Positions 46,737 to 55,167 of a stretch of 64,000 nt of DNA are shown piece by piece. The stretch's first letter is position 1. Each line of letters starts with the position of its first letter. The DNA is from Pseudoalteromonas luteoviolacea (GTDB taxonomy: Bacteria; Pseudomonadota; Gammaproteobacteria; Enterobacterales; Alteromonadaceae): assembly GCF_001696455.1 (NCBI RefSeq), contig NZ_MAUJ01000013.1:49809-113808 (forward strand). The letters run 5' to 3'. The position numbers were made by a program, and so were the translations under genes. Under the pieces are notes generated by a model. It ran no database searches, was not told the DNA's origin, and saw only the letters and a list, made by a program, of their open reading frames with translations.

Positions 46737-47259
46737 AATAAAACGCTCATAAATTAATTTTAATATCTCATCGCGTTTTAACGCGGATCAATATTGATTT
46801 ACATGGTGCCTTATTAAGGTCTGCTGAATAGATGCATCACAAACCGATGCTCAATGGAATCATGTTGTTACATGATTAGAAACTTGATAATTTCAAGACA
46901 GACGCATTAAGGCGCTAACTTTAAAACTATGACTGACTGGATCAAGGTAAGACATAAATATTGCTTATTTAATTGAGTCAAACAAGCAAGTCAGCCAGCA
47001 TACGTTAACTAGATAAAATATACAAGAGAAAAATGATATTAATATGGCAATTCGCGTCTTTGTTCTTGCTTTTGTCTTTTATTTCCCTCACAAGTCAAAA
47101 AAGCATACGTCACGTAGTATGCTTGATGTGCGCAAACTGTTCACTAACTTGCCACAAAACTGGATATAAATCATGCAATACTAGCGCAGTAAAAGTATGT
47201 TATGACTATACTTAAGCCTGCACCGTGCTTAAAAGTTTAATTGCCGTTGGAGGGGTCTT
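46737..47259. other. Long intergenic region before the hybrid kinase
   Basis: 523 AT-rich bases with no supported gene. Notable structures are the perfect palindrome CGCGTTTTAACGCG (46772-46785) and an 8-bp hairpin (47101-47124) with an A-run on its left, which reads as a terminator on the minus strand. A TATACT near 47208 may be the -10 for the kinase operon. The 60-codon frame at 47033-47215 is not convincing. Confidence 0.55.
47094..47124 (-). terminator. Minus-strand terminator-like hairpin with no upstream gene
   Basis: AAGCATAC/GTATGCTT with an 8-base loop; on the minus strand it runs into TTTTTT. No annotated minus-strand gene lies upstream, so it might end a small RNA or be a coincidence. 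Confidence 0.35.
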
Positions 47260-48795
47260 GTGCACAGACTTGAAAAGGAACTATACGCTCAAATCAAAAA
47301 AAGCCCTGAGATATTCAACTTTATGGTTGAATGCTCTTTGGATGGCTTTTGGTACTGGGACTTAGAAAACCCAGCTCAAGAGTGGATGAGTCCCAAGCTT
47401 TGGCAAACATTAGGCTATGACCCAAGCACCAAGCAGCACTTAGTTTCTGAGTGGCAACACATCATCAATCAAGATGATTTAAAACTCGCCATGGACAATT
47501 TTGAAAAACACAAAGCCGACCCATCACACCCGTATGATCAAATCGTACGCTATACCCACGCCACAGGTAAAACGATTTGGATCCGGTGTCGAGGACTGAT
47601 TATTCGCGATGAACAAGGTGAACCTGTTCGTATGGTGGGCTCTCATACCGATATCACGGAAATTAAAGAAAGTGAGCGACGCGCTATTGAAGCACTCGAA
47701 GCCAGAGAACAGTTTTTTGCCCGCATGTCTCATGAAATTCGGACTCCTTTGTTTGGGATCTTAGGGATTGCAGGGACCCTCAAAAGCGCTGTAGTCAACG
47801 ATAAAATAGCCCAAGATATCAGTACCATATTGAGCTGCGGCGAACAGTTACAATCATTACTCAATGATATTCTTACCCTTGCCAAACTGGACGCAGAAAA
47901 GCTCTCCACCAGCATTGAAGTAGTTGATTTAGAAAACGTGTTTGCTCATATCAAAGAGCTATACCATGCTGCCGCAGACGAAAAGCAACTCGAACTGAAA
48001 GTTGCAACGGATAAGGTCTCGGGCATGTTTGTTAAAACCGACAAAGTACGGCTCACTCAGGTGCTCAGTAACTTGGTGAGCAATGCCATAAAATACACTA
48101 AAACAGGATCCGTAGAAATTAAGGCCGATTTTAACCAAGATACCTGCACCATTTCGGTGATAGATACGGGCGTTGGGATCAAAGATATCGAAGCCATTTT
48201 TAAAGCCTACACACAAGAGGATACGTCTTACGAAGGCATGGTTAGTGGCAGTGGTTTAGGCCTAGAGGTGGTTAGCCAACTCTGTGAACTACTCAACTAT
48301 GATTTAAATTTTAGTTCTGAAGTGGATGTTGGCACCCATGTCACCATTTCAATGCCAGCGACCCAAGCCCATACGCATCAGGCTGAACAAGCCACAGCAA
48401 CTGAGTCCCCATTGGTGCGCTCGATTCCTCGCATTTTGATTGTCGACGACAATGCACTCAACCAAGTCATTACCAGCAAGATGCTTACCCCGTTTTGCGA
48501 CCATATTGAAAAAGCTTCCGATGGCTATGAAGCCTTGCAAGTAATTAGCAAAAGTCCCCCCTTTGATTTGATATTATTGGATATCAACATGCCTAAAATG
48601 AACGGTTATGAAGTACTTGCGCTGATCAATACGATGTCGCTTGACTCACACCCTCATATCATCATGTTATCGGCCGATGCCTTTGAAGCCACACAACAAA
48701 AATGCCAAGAACTGGGCGCGAAGGGGTACCTCACCAAGCCGTTTACACAACAAGAATTGCTGGAGGCATTGTCCGATATGCCGCATTCACAATAG
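47260..48795 (+). CDS. Hybrid sensor histidine kinase (PAS-HisKA-HATPase-REC)
   Basis: 511 residues, no TM, starting at GTG with GGAGGGG 6 bases upstream. A PAS/PAC domain (about 20-140; FWYWDLENPAQEWMSP, GSHTDITEIKESE) precedes HisKA with phospho-His in MSHEIRTPLFGILG, HATPase (NLVSNAIKYTKTG, DTGVGIKD, GSGLGLEVV) and a C-terminal receiver (RILIVDDN, LILLDINMPKMNG, LTKPF). It is cytoplasmic. It is followed 16 bases on by a periplasmic solute-binding protein and then a LuxR-type regulator, so all three may act in one pathway. Confidence 0.92.
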   Translation: MHRLEKELYAQIKKSPEIFNFMVECSLDGFWYWDLENPAQEWMSPKLWQTLGYDPSTKQHLVSEWQHIINQDDLKLAMDNFEKHKADPSHPYDQIVRYTHATGKTIWIRCRGLIIRDEQGEPVRMVGSHTDITEIKESERRAIEALEAREQFFARMSHEIRTPLFGILGIAGTLKSAVVNDKIAQDISTILSCGEQLQSLLNDILTLAKLDAEKLSTSIEVVDLENVFAHIKELYHAAADEKQLELKVATDKVSGMFVKTDKVRLTQVLSNLVSNAIKYTKTGSVEIKADFNQDTCTISVIDTGVGIKDIEAIFKAYTQEDTSYEGMVSGSGLGLEVVSQLCELLNYDLNFSSEVDVGTHVTISMPATQAHTHQAEQATATESPLVRSIPRILIVDDNALNQVITSKMLTPFCDHIEKASDGYEALQVISKSPPFDLILLDINMPKMNGYEVLALINTMSLDSHPHIIMLSADAFEATQQKCQELGAKGYLTKPFTQQELLEALSDMPHSQ

Positions 48796-48811
48796 CCGAT
48801 CACAAGCAGTA

Positions 48812-49615
48812 ATGACTATTATGACCCAACGCCCACTTCACTTAGCATTCACTACTATCATACTTTTCGCACTTTTGTTTGTGAGCCATGTGAGTGCCCA
48901 AACACTCACCATCGCGATTGGTGAATATCCACCTTACTCAGGAGAAAAACTCAAACACCAAGGGTTAGTCCCCCAAGTCATTCGCGCGGCCTTTGCCAAG
49001 CATAATATTCGTGTTCAGTTTCACTTTATGCCCTGGGCACGCAGCTTTATGGAAGCTAAAAAAGGGCATTATGACGCAGCGGCATTTTGGTACTGCACAG
49101 ACTCGCGACAGAAACATTTTGCCTGTAGCACCGCGCTTTACGAAGAGTCCGCGGTCTTTTTTATAAAAAAGAACAACCCCGTGCCAATTTGGAACAACTT
49201 GGAAGAGCTTGAAAAGTATCGAATTGGGGCAACAAGGGGTTATAGCTATACCAATGAGTTTTGGCAACTGGCCAACTCTGGTGATCTAGATGTAAACATC
49301 ATGACCCGGGATGAGCAAAACTTCTCTATGCTCCTAAAAGGGAGAATTGACCTTTTTCCGATTGGGCTATTACCCGGTATGTATATGCTGGAACACAGCT
49401 ACCCTGAGGAAAAGTCAGCATTAACATTTCTGCCTAAGCCCTTACTGACGGGGACGTTGCATTTGTTGTTTTTAAAAAACAACCCGACCACTATGCGCTT
49501 ACTCAGTATCTTTAACGATGGCTTAGATAAAATAAAACAAACTGGCGAATATCAAGCAATCTTAGCACAGTATAGTGACAAGCCAATCAATGAGCCGCAG
49601 GCCAATGCCCCCTAA
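48812..49615 (+). CDS. Periplasmic solute-binding protein (family 3-like)
   Basis: 267 residues. A signal peptide (about 1-30, ending HVSA) is followed by a PF00497-type fold: LTIAIGEYPPYSGEKL, PWARSFMEAKKGHYDAAAFWYCT, and YRIGATRGYSYTNEFW. ATG 48812 begins 16 bases after the kinase stop; the longer frame from 48641 lies inside the kinase gene and is rejected. No transporter permease is nearby, so it may serve signalling rather than uptake. Two Cys (YCTDS and FACST) may form a disulfide. Confidence 0.86.
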   Translation: MTIMTQRPLHLAFTTIILFALLFVSHVSAQTLTIAIGEYPPYSGEKLKHQGLVPQVIRAAFAKHNIRVQFHFMPWARSFMEAKKGHYDAAAFWYCTDSRQKHFACSTALYEESAVFFIKKNNPVPIWNNLEELEKYRIGATRGYSYTNEFWQLANSGDLDVNIMTRDEQNFSMLLKGRIDLFPIGLLPGMYMLEHSYPEEKSALTFLPKPLLTGTLHLLFLKNNPTTMRLLSIFNDGLDKIKQTGEYQAILAQYSDKPINEPQANAP

Positions 49616-50225
49616 TACAGTTTACATCCTCTCTGAAAATTTAGATCGCACTGTGCAAAAGTGGTTAGACACTCAAGGCTTTACCACCGAGTACTTCTCG
49701 CAGGTCGACGACTTTATTGCACAAGCAGACTTAACACAGCCAAACTGCGTATTGATGCAACTAAATGGCTCGGTGCAGCATTATGCCAAGGCGATTCGCC
49801 AACTAACGGTGCAACACAGTCCAATGCAAGCGGTGATCATCGAATCTCACGACACGCTGTTTTCAGAGCAGTACTCATCGACTTGCTCATCACTCCCTTT
49901 TATTGATTTACCGCCAGACTTAATTGCACTTGAAACTGCAGTAACACGCGCTTTTCAGCACGGGGCAGAAAAACGACAAATGAATGCAATGGCGCGTATT
50001 TATTGCCACGAATTCACAGCCAGAGAGCTAGAAATTGCTCAACAACTTGCAAAGAAAAAAACAATCGCTGAAATTGCACAGTACTTATTCTTATCCCCTA
50101 CAACGGTTGAAAAGTATGTGTGTCGCATTAAAGAAAAAACAGCTTGCCAAACAATTGATGCACTCTTAGCGCTGCTTGTTGATTACCCACCAGAATCAGT
50201 GATGCCACGGGAAACACACTTGTAA
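49605..50225 (+). CDS. LuxR-type regulator with degenerate receiver domain
   Basis: About 206 residues. The N-terminal 120 residues have the alternation of a FixJ-like receiver (NTVYILSENLD..., FTTEYFSQVDDFI), but the acidic pocket is replaced by SEN and the phosphoacceptor position reads LMQLNG with Gln. It should therefore not be phosphorylated. The C-terminal HTH (FTARELEIAQQLAKKKTIAEIAQYL, LSPTTVEKYVCRIKEK) is a standard GerE/LuxR module. Alternative starts are ATG 49590 and GTG 49575; the choice is by domain position. It overlaps the solute-binding gene by 11 bases. A terminator follows. Confidence 0.84.
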   Translation: MPPNTVYILSENLDRTVQKWLDTQGFTTEYFSQVDDFIAQADLTQPNCVLMQLNGSVQHYAKAIRQLTVQHSPMQAVIIESHDTLFSEQYSSTCSSLPFIDLPPDLIALETAVTRAFQHGAEKRQMNAMARIYCHEFTARELEIAQQLAKKKTIAEIAQYLFLSPTTVEKYVCRIKEKTACQTIDALLALLVDYPPESVMPRETHL

Positions 50226-50227
50226 AA

Positions 50228-50250
50228 AACGCGGCCTAAGCCGCGTTTTA
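50228..50250. terminator. Bidirectional terminator between convergent genes
   Basis: The AACGCGGC/GCCGCGTT stem with a CTAA loop has A-run and T-run flanks. It lies between the LuxR-type gene (plus) and the tectonin-like gene (minus). Confidence 0.88.
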
Positions 50251-50277
50251 CTCTATAAATCTTTCGTCATGCCTGTA

Positions 50278-53200
50278 TTAACAGAAAATATGACAAATGA
50301 AGTGTTTGGCACCATTGTAAGCATCTTTGGCCGTATCTTCCGCTTTATCTTTTGCAGTATCAAAGGCAGTACCTGCAAAATCTTGCGCCTTGGCCCCATA
50401 GTTATTAACCGCATCATCAACACTGATTATGCCACTAAACACCGCTTCTTGCGCTGTGACACCATACTGTCCCATCGCCTGATTGAGTGGCAACATGTTG
50501 GTTTGTACAAAACGAATGGCTGGCACATAATATTGTGTAACGGCTTGGTTCACAGTCAACATATTTGAATTGACCGCCTCCAACCCACCAATTACACCAT
50601 TACCAACGAGATCTGCGGTATCAGCCACAGAGTTAGTATCAATCACCACATTGACATCCACATCAAGGCCAATTAAAACAGCCAGTTCACCAGAGACACC
50701 CACTGTCAGTTCACCATCTTCATAGCCCGCTGTGGCACCTGCGTTGATGCCCACACCGAGGCCCGCTTCAACGCCACCTTCGGCATTACCACCAACACCT
50801 GCCAGTGAACCGCTGGCATACCCAGAAGCGGTGGCCATAATGCCCGCTTCAGCCCCCGCTGAACCCGAAAGACCGTAACACCCGTCGCCATAACATAACT
50901 TGCTATCACCTTCGACATTGGCATAAGCAGACAGTGCAGCTGTGCCTTCGGTGGTCGCACTTGTACCGGGCACAAAGTCCACTTCGACTTCTAACGTACT
51001 CGTCGCCGACACTGTTGCTTGCGTGCCTAACTTAACATGCTGAGAAATTTGTGTTTTATCTACGGTTAGCTGTGCTTCAATCTCAGCGTCAACGGTCACC
51101 TCTACACCGTACTCCTGCGATGCAGAACCAACGCCATCCACTTCCACAGAGCCTCCCGCGGTCGCCACTGCGCCTGCGCCAATATAGCTTCGCGCTTCAG
51201 CGTTCACACCATCAGGGCCAACTGAGAAAGACAGTTCTGCATCCGCCTCGGCATAGGCTTTTGCATTCGCATAGCCGTTAATTCGGGCACCGCCAATCAA
51301 TTCTTTACTAATCGAAGTCTCTGCGGTGACACCCACTTTGAGTTCAACGGCTTTGTCTACTTCTACGGTTGGAAAGTCAATTGAAAAGGCACCGGACTGG
51401 ATTTCATCCGCAATCAGTGCAAATACGCCATTACCCATAGCCACTGAGTTGTTTACAACCGCCCCAGCAGGCACACCGGCAATCAAAACCACATTGCCCG
51501 GACTGGTATTGACTGACGCTGGCAATTGATATGTCTTGTAGTAATCGGCTATCGCTACGACATTGTCGGTAAAGCGAATGTAGTCAACGTCGGTCATCAG
51601 TAAACGCGTTACACGAGTCGGATCGTAGCGATAAGTAAGCACCAAAGAGTTACCCACTCGCTCAACCGAATAGTTTTTCCGACTATCCGCCACTTGAAAA
51701 ACAGTGCCGCCGCTGACACTGCGCTCCAGTTCAGCATCATCAATAAAGACTTTTTGTTGAGATGAAACAAAATTACCGTCATAACTCGCCGTCAATTCAA
51801 CATTGACGTAAAAGTCGTGGTGCGCATTGCTGACATCAAGTTTTAATCCGGTTGCGTCGCTGGCATTAAGATCAATACTGCCGCCTTGAATTAAGTACTT
51901 GTTGTTTTTATCTAATAACACGACATCATGCGGTAACCCAGAAATCGTCACCGTCGCATCCTGCGCAACTTTTGGGTTAACGATGACATTCAGTGGCACT
52001 GCTTTACCAACACCAAAACTACTTTTGATATCGCGATACTTACCTTTTACCAAATACCAAGGTTGATCTGCACTGCCTCTGACATAGCGATCATTCTTTT
52101 CGGTCACCACCCAAACACGTCCGTCATTATCCACCGCTATTTCTTTAGCTTTGGCACTCAGTTCTCCTTCGCCGCCGTAGCTTGGAATATAATTTGGATC
52201 ATTAACTGGCACTGCTTTGCTGGTATCGCCGAACACATCTGTGGTGGGATCAAATGGCGCATTGCTGTCATATCCTTGGGCTTTTTGCGGATCAAACGCG
52301 TCTGAAGGGGTAAAGTACCAAGGCGCTGAGATGCCAAAACGATTTTTCACATACCCTGCGTAATCGATGCCCCAAACCTGACCATCGGCCCCCACAGCGA
52401 GCTTTTTCATAAACCCATCTTGAGTTAACCAATCACCTGATGATTTCTTACCATTGAGTTTGATTTCTCCTTTGAGGCCATTTCTCACATAAACTTCACC
52501 ATTTTGGCCTGTCGCCGCAGCCCAAACATAACCATTTGGCTGAACCGCCAATTGCGGAAAGAAACCATCAACTTGTTGCCAAGGAGAATCGAAGCGATCG
52601 CGAAAATATACTCGACCATCATCTGTACCGGCCCAAATACCACCGTCCTTATCACTGCCAATACTGACAAAATGCATACCTTGGTCGACATCAGTATCCA
52701 CTTTCCAGTCGGTGTTTTTTGAACGACTGAATACAACACCGCGCTTATTAATGCCCCAATAAATATCGCTATGATGCGTCACTTGCTCAATGGGTTCACC
52801 AAAATCAATACTGCCGCTTTTCGCAAATAACAAATCATCGGCTTTTGGCGGTACCACATACACAAAATCATAGCGTTGAACGGGTTTTACTGAATAAGGC
52901 TGCACATTGCCGGCATGAACTTCAACTTGCAGTGCAAATTTACCAAAGAAACCCTGTGGGATATTGAGTAGCAGTGCGTTATCTTGTAGTGCTTTTAAAT
53001 CCACCACTTGCATATAGGTGCCATTTTTGTTTTTCTTTGGCAATAATGCGTTCCCCTTAATGCTCACACCTTTTGGTAAACCAGACACCGTTACAGCACG
53101 ATAGTTCTGCGGTACGCTCAACTGAGGCACGGTAAATGGATAATCCGCAGATGTGGTGCGAGTTGTGCCTACGCGGGCGCCATGAAGGTGCATATAGTCA

Positions 53201-53916
53201 CCTCCTGTTGCATGGTCGATCACGCTACCACCCATAATATCTTTCTCGTTTAATGGGTAATTAGCAATCAAGTTAGGGGTGATTGCACTCAAAACGGCAC
53301 GATTATTTGCTCTGAGTTGTTTTTGCGTGCGCGCTGTATTCCAGATTCTAAAATCATGAATAGCCCCTTGGAATAGCGCATCTCCATTCCAAGCACTGCG
53401 CCCTATGTAGCGATGACGGCGCGGTTCTGTACTAGGCAGATTCATATTGCTGTTAGTCGCAACCAATTCACCATTGATGTAGAGTTTCGCTGTTCTCTTG
53501 TCATGTTCAAAAGTCGCAGCCAAATGTGTCCAATAACCAATGGGCAATGCTTTTGGCGAATCAACCACAGTCTCGTGACCGTCACGGTATACGCTGAATC
53601 TAGGTTTACCAGTTTTGGCAATTGATGTGGCAAAAATAATGTTGTCTTGGCCTGTTTGGTTGAAAAAATCGAGTAAACGCGCGAAATGCGTCACTTGGTC
53701 AACTTTAACCCAAGCTTCAATTGTGAAACTCCCTTTAACATCAACATTCTTTTCGCTTACTAACTCAGCGTAGTCATCCTGACCATCAAAAACAATGGAC
53801 GCCGCAACATCACGCTCCAATACACGGTACTCTTCTGCTGCAATCGTTTGCGAAATTAACCCAAATAAAACGATCACCGCATATTGAGTTACCCGCCCAA
53901 GACAGTGTTTCAACAT
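50278..53916 (-). CDS. Large secreted LamG and tectonin-like multidomain protein
   Basis: 1212 residues. The signal peptide (MLKHCLGRVTQYAVIVLF... ending IAA) is followed by a LamG/concanavalin-like domain (about 40-205; VDVKGSFTIEAWVKVDQ, YWTHLAATFEHDK, LYINGELVATNS). Tectonin-type propeller repeats follow (about 370-630; GGIWAGTDDGRVYFRD, QVWGIDYAGYVKNR, RVWVVTEKNDRYVRG), then beta-rich modules and a Gly/Ala-rich section (about 880-1090, SAGAEAGIMATASGYASGS-like). The helical tail has two Cys (FICHIFC). It is likely exported; glycan binding is inferred from LamG and tectonin. ATG 53916 is chosen for AAGGG 10 bases upstream. Confidence 0.78.
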   Translation of the reverse strand: MLKHCLGRVTQYAVIVLFGLISQTIAAEEYRVLERDVAASIVFDGQDDYAELVSEKNVDVKGSFTIEAWVKVDQVTHFARLLDFFNQTGQDNIIFATSIAKTGKPRFSVYRDGHETVVDSPKALPIGYWTHLAATFEHDKRTAKLYINGELVATNSNMNLPSTEPRRHRYIGRSAWNGDALFQGAIHDFRIWNTARTQKQLRANNRAVLSAITPNLIANYPLNEKDIMGGSVIDHATGGDYMHLHGARVGTTRTTSADYPFTVPQLSVPQNYRAVTVSGLPKGVSIKGNALLPKKNKNGTYMQVVDLKALQDNALLLNIPQGFFGKFALQVEVHAGNVQPYSVKPVQRYDFVYVVPPKADDLLFAKSGSIDFGEPIEQVTHHSDIYWGINKRGVVFSRSKNTDWKVDTDVDQGMHFVSIGSDKDGGIWAGTDDGRVYFRDRFDSPWQQVDGFFPQLAVQPNGYVWAAATGQNGEVYVRNGLKGEIKLNGKKSSGDWLTQDGFMKKLAVGADGQVWGIDYAGYVKNRFGISAPWYFTPSDAFDPQKAQGYDSNAPFDPTTDVFGDTSKAVPVNDPNYIPSYGGEGELSAKAKEIAVDNDGRVWVVTEKNDRYVRGSADQPWYLVKGKYRDIKSSFGVGKAVPLNVIVNPKVAQDATVTISGLPHDVVLLDKNNKYLIQGGSIDLNASDATGLKLDVSNAHHDFYVNVELTASYDGNFVSSQQKVFIDDAELERSVSGGTVFQVADSRKNYSVERVGNSLVLTYRYDPTRVTRLLMTDVDYIRFTDNVVAIADYYKTYQLPASVNTSPGNVVLIAGVPAGAVVNNSVAMGNGVFALIADEIQSGAFSIDFPTVEVDKAVELKVGVTAETSISKELIGGARINGYANAKAYAEADAELSFSVGPDGVNAEARSYIGAGAVATAGGSVEVDGVGSASQEYGVEVTVDAEIEAQLTVDKTQISQHVKLGTQATVSATSTLEVEVDFVPGTSATTEGTAALSAYANVEGDSKLCYGDGCYGLSGSAGAEAGIMATASGYASGSLAGVGGNAEGGVEAGLGVGINAGATAGYEDGELTVGVSGELAVLIGLDVDVNVVIDTNSVADTADLVGNGVIGGLEAVNSNMLTVNQAVTQYYVPAIRFVQTNMLPLNQAMGQYGVTAQEAVFSGIISVDDAVNNYGAKAQDFAGTAFDTAKDKAEDTAKDAYNGAKHFICHIFC

Positions 53917-54256
53917 TATCAAATTACCCTTTCTTTGCCTTTGTGTATAAATCATCTGAAATGATTCAAACTATAGAGATTATCGATACCTAGCTGTCCA
54001 GATATCAGGAATGAAATATTCCTATGAGCGAGAGGTTATCACAACACACAATACAAAGTGGTGTGACAAGAATCTATAAATCAGATAAAAGGAGTAGCAA
54101 AAGTGTAATAACTAACTGATTTCGTATGTTTTTACACCGAAATAAATGTGTGTTTTTTCTCTAAAATTGGAGATTCACACCGTTAGAAAGCAAAAATTTG
54201 AAATATATATCTAGGTATTGCGGTCTGTAAGGGTAATCAATTTCTTAGGAGTTCAC
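53917..54256. other. Divergent intergenic region (tectonin-like gene / DUF417 gene)
   Basis: 340 AT-rich bases between divergent starts; no gene seen. AATCAG at about 54079 and CTGATT at about 54115 make a widely spaced inverted repeat of uncertain meaning. No clear Fur box or sigma-54 site. Confidence 0.55.
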
Positions 54257-55132
54257 ATGCAACATAAAACACTAATTAATTTGGTGACCGGTCTAACGGC
54301 ATTCAGCTTGTTTACCTTTGCGTTATCAATGATGCTTGGTGGTAGTGACCGCTATGTGCAAACCGTTTTACAATTTTATTTGCTCGATAGTGCCATCTCA
54401 GAAGTCCTAGCGGCTCAACTGTTAGGCGGTGTTATCCTTGTCATTAGTGCGTTACTTGTATCTAGGCAACCCGCTTTTAAAACTGCTGCCTTTTGGGGAC
54501 TTATTACCGTTGCAACACTATTTTTAGTTACTTTATTTGGTGAAGCGCGTTGGATCCAATCTCATGGCGGATTTCCAGTTATCGGATCTGGACAAGGGAT
54601 CATTAAATACTTTGCGCTACTACCCATTGCTATTTACCTCTTTGCTCGCGATAAATTTAGCGCCTCACAGCACTTGTGGTTTAACTTTTTCCCAGTTGCC
54701 TTGGTGCTCTTGTGGATTGGCGGCATGAAATTCTTAGAATTAGAAGCGAAAGGCATCGAGCCTTTAGTAAGCCACTCACCATTTATGTCTTGGTTATATG
54801 ACTTATTCTCAGTTCAAATGGCGTCTAACATAATTGGTATTTACGATATTTTCTTTACCGCTTTGTTGGGTGCCGCGTTATTCTTACGACATAAGCAGCT
54901 ATTTGTTATTGCCGCATTAGGTAGTGGTGCAGTATTCGTTATGACACAAACATTTTTAGTCACCACGCCTGGCGCGCTGAGTATGACTACACTGCTTACC
55001 GGTACTGGACAATTTATCATTAAGGATATTTGGTTTATCTGTAATCTGTTGATCTTAAATTACTTGATCAGCCATTCTTTGGCTTCGGCAGACACTGAGT
55101 TTACACAAGCGTCACAGTCTTCTGCTGCTTAA
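54257..55132 (+). CDS. DUF417 (YkgB/RclC-like) membrane protein, extended
   Basis: 291 residues with about eight TMs. The C-terminal half (WIGGMKFLELEAKGIEPLVSHSPFMSWLY) matches the YkgB/DUF417 signature, the family of E. coli RclC, implicated in reactive-chlorine resistance. The N-terminal 140 residues add a further four-TM block not present in the usual protein of about 200 residues. AGGAG lies 7 bases before ATG 54257. It is predicted inner membrane. No NADH-type reductase or rcl regulator lies nearby. Confidence 0.85.
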   Translation: MQHKTLINLVTGLTAFSLFTFALSMMLGGSDRYVQTVLQFYLLDSAISEVLAAQLLGGVILVISALLVSRQPAFKTAAFWGLITVATLFLVTLFGEARWIQSHGGFPVIGSGQGIIKYFALLPIAIYLFARDKFSASQHLWFNFFPVALVLLWIGGMKFLELEAKGIEPLVSHSPFMSWLYDLFSVQMASNIIGIYDIFFTALLGAALFLRHKQLFVIAALGSGAVFVMTQTFLVTTPGALSMTTLLTGTGQFIIKDIWFICNLLILNYLISHSLASADTEFTQASQSSAA

Positions 55133-55140
55133 ATAAATCG

Positions 55141-55167
55141 AGGCAGGGGGAATTACCCCACCTGCCT
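55141..55167. terminator. Hairpin between convergent DUF417 and diguanylate cyclase genes
   Basis: AGGCAGG+GGG pairs with CCCC(A)CCTGCCT around a 5-base loop containing the diguanylate cyclase stop codon. It has strong GC pairing but no T-run. Confidence 0.6.

Noticed and set aside
47033..47215. 60-codon plus-strand frame rich in Cys
   Set aside because: Includes a hairpin in the middle, no good ribosome site, odd composition; could be revisited if conserved.
48641..48811. Upstream extension of the solute-binding protein
   Set aside because: Lies inside the hybrid kinase gene and gives Lys/Arg/Cys-rich sequence; the signal peptide starts at 48812.
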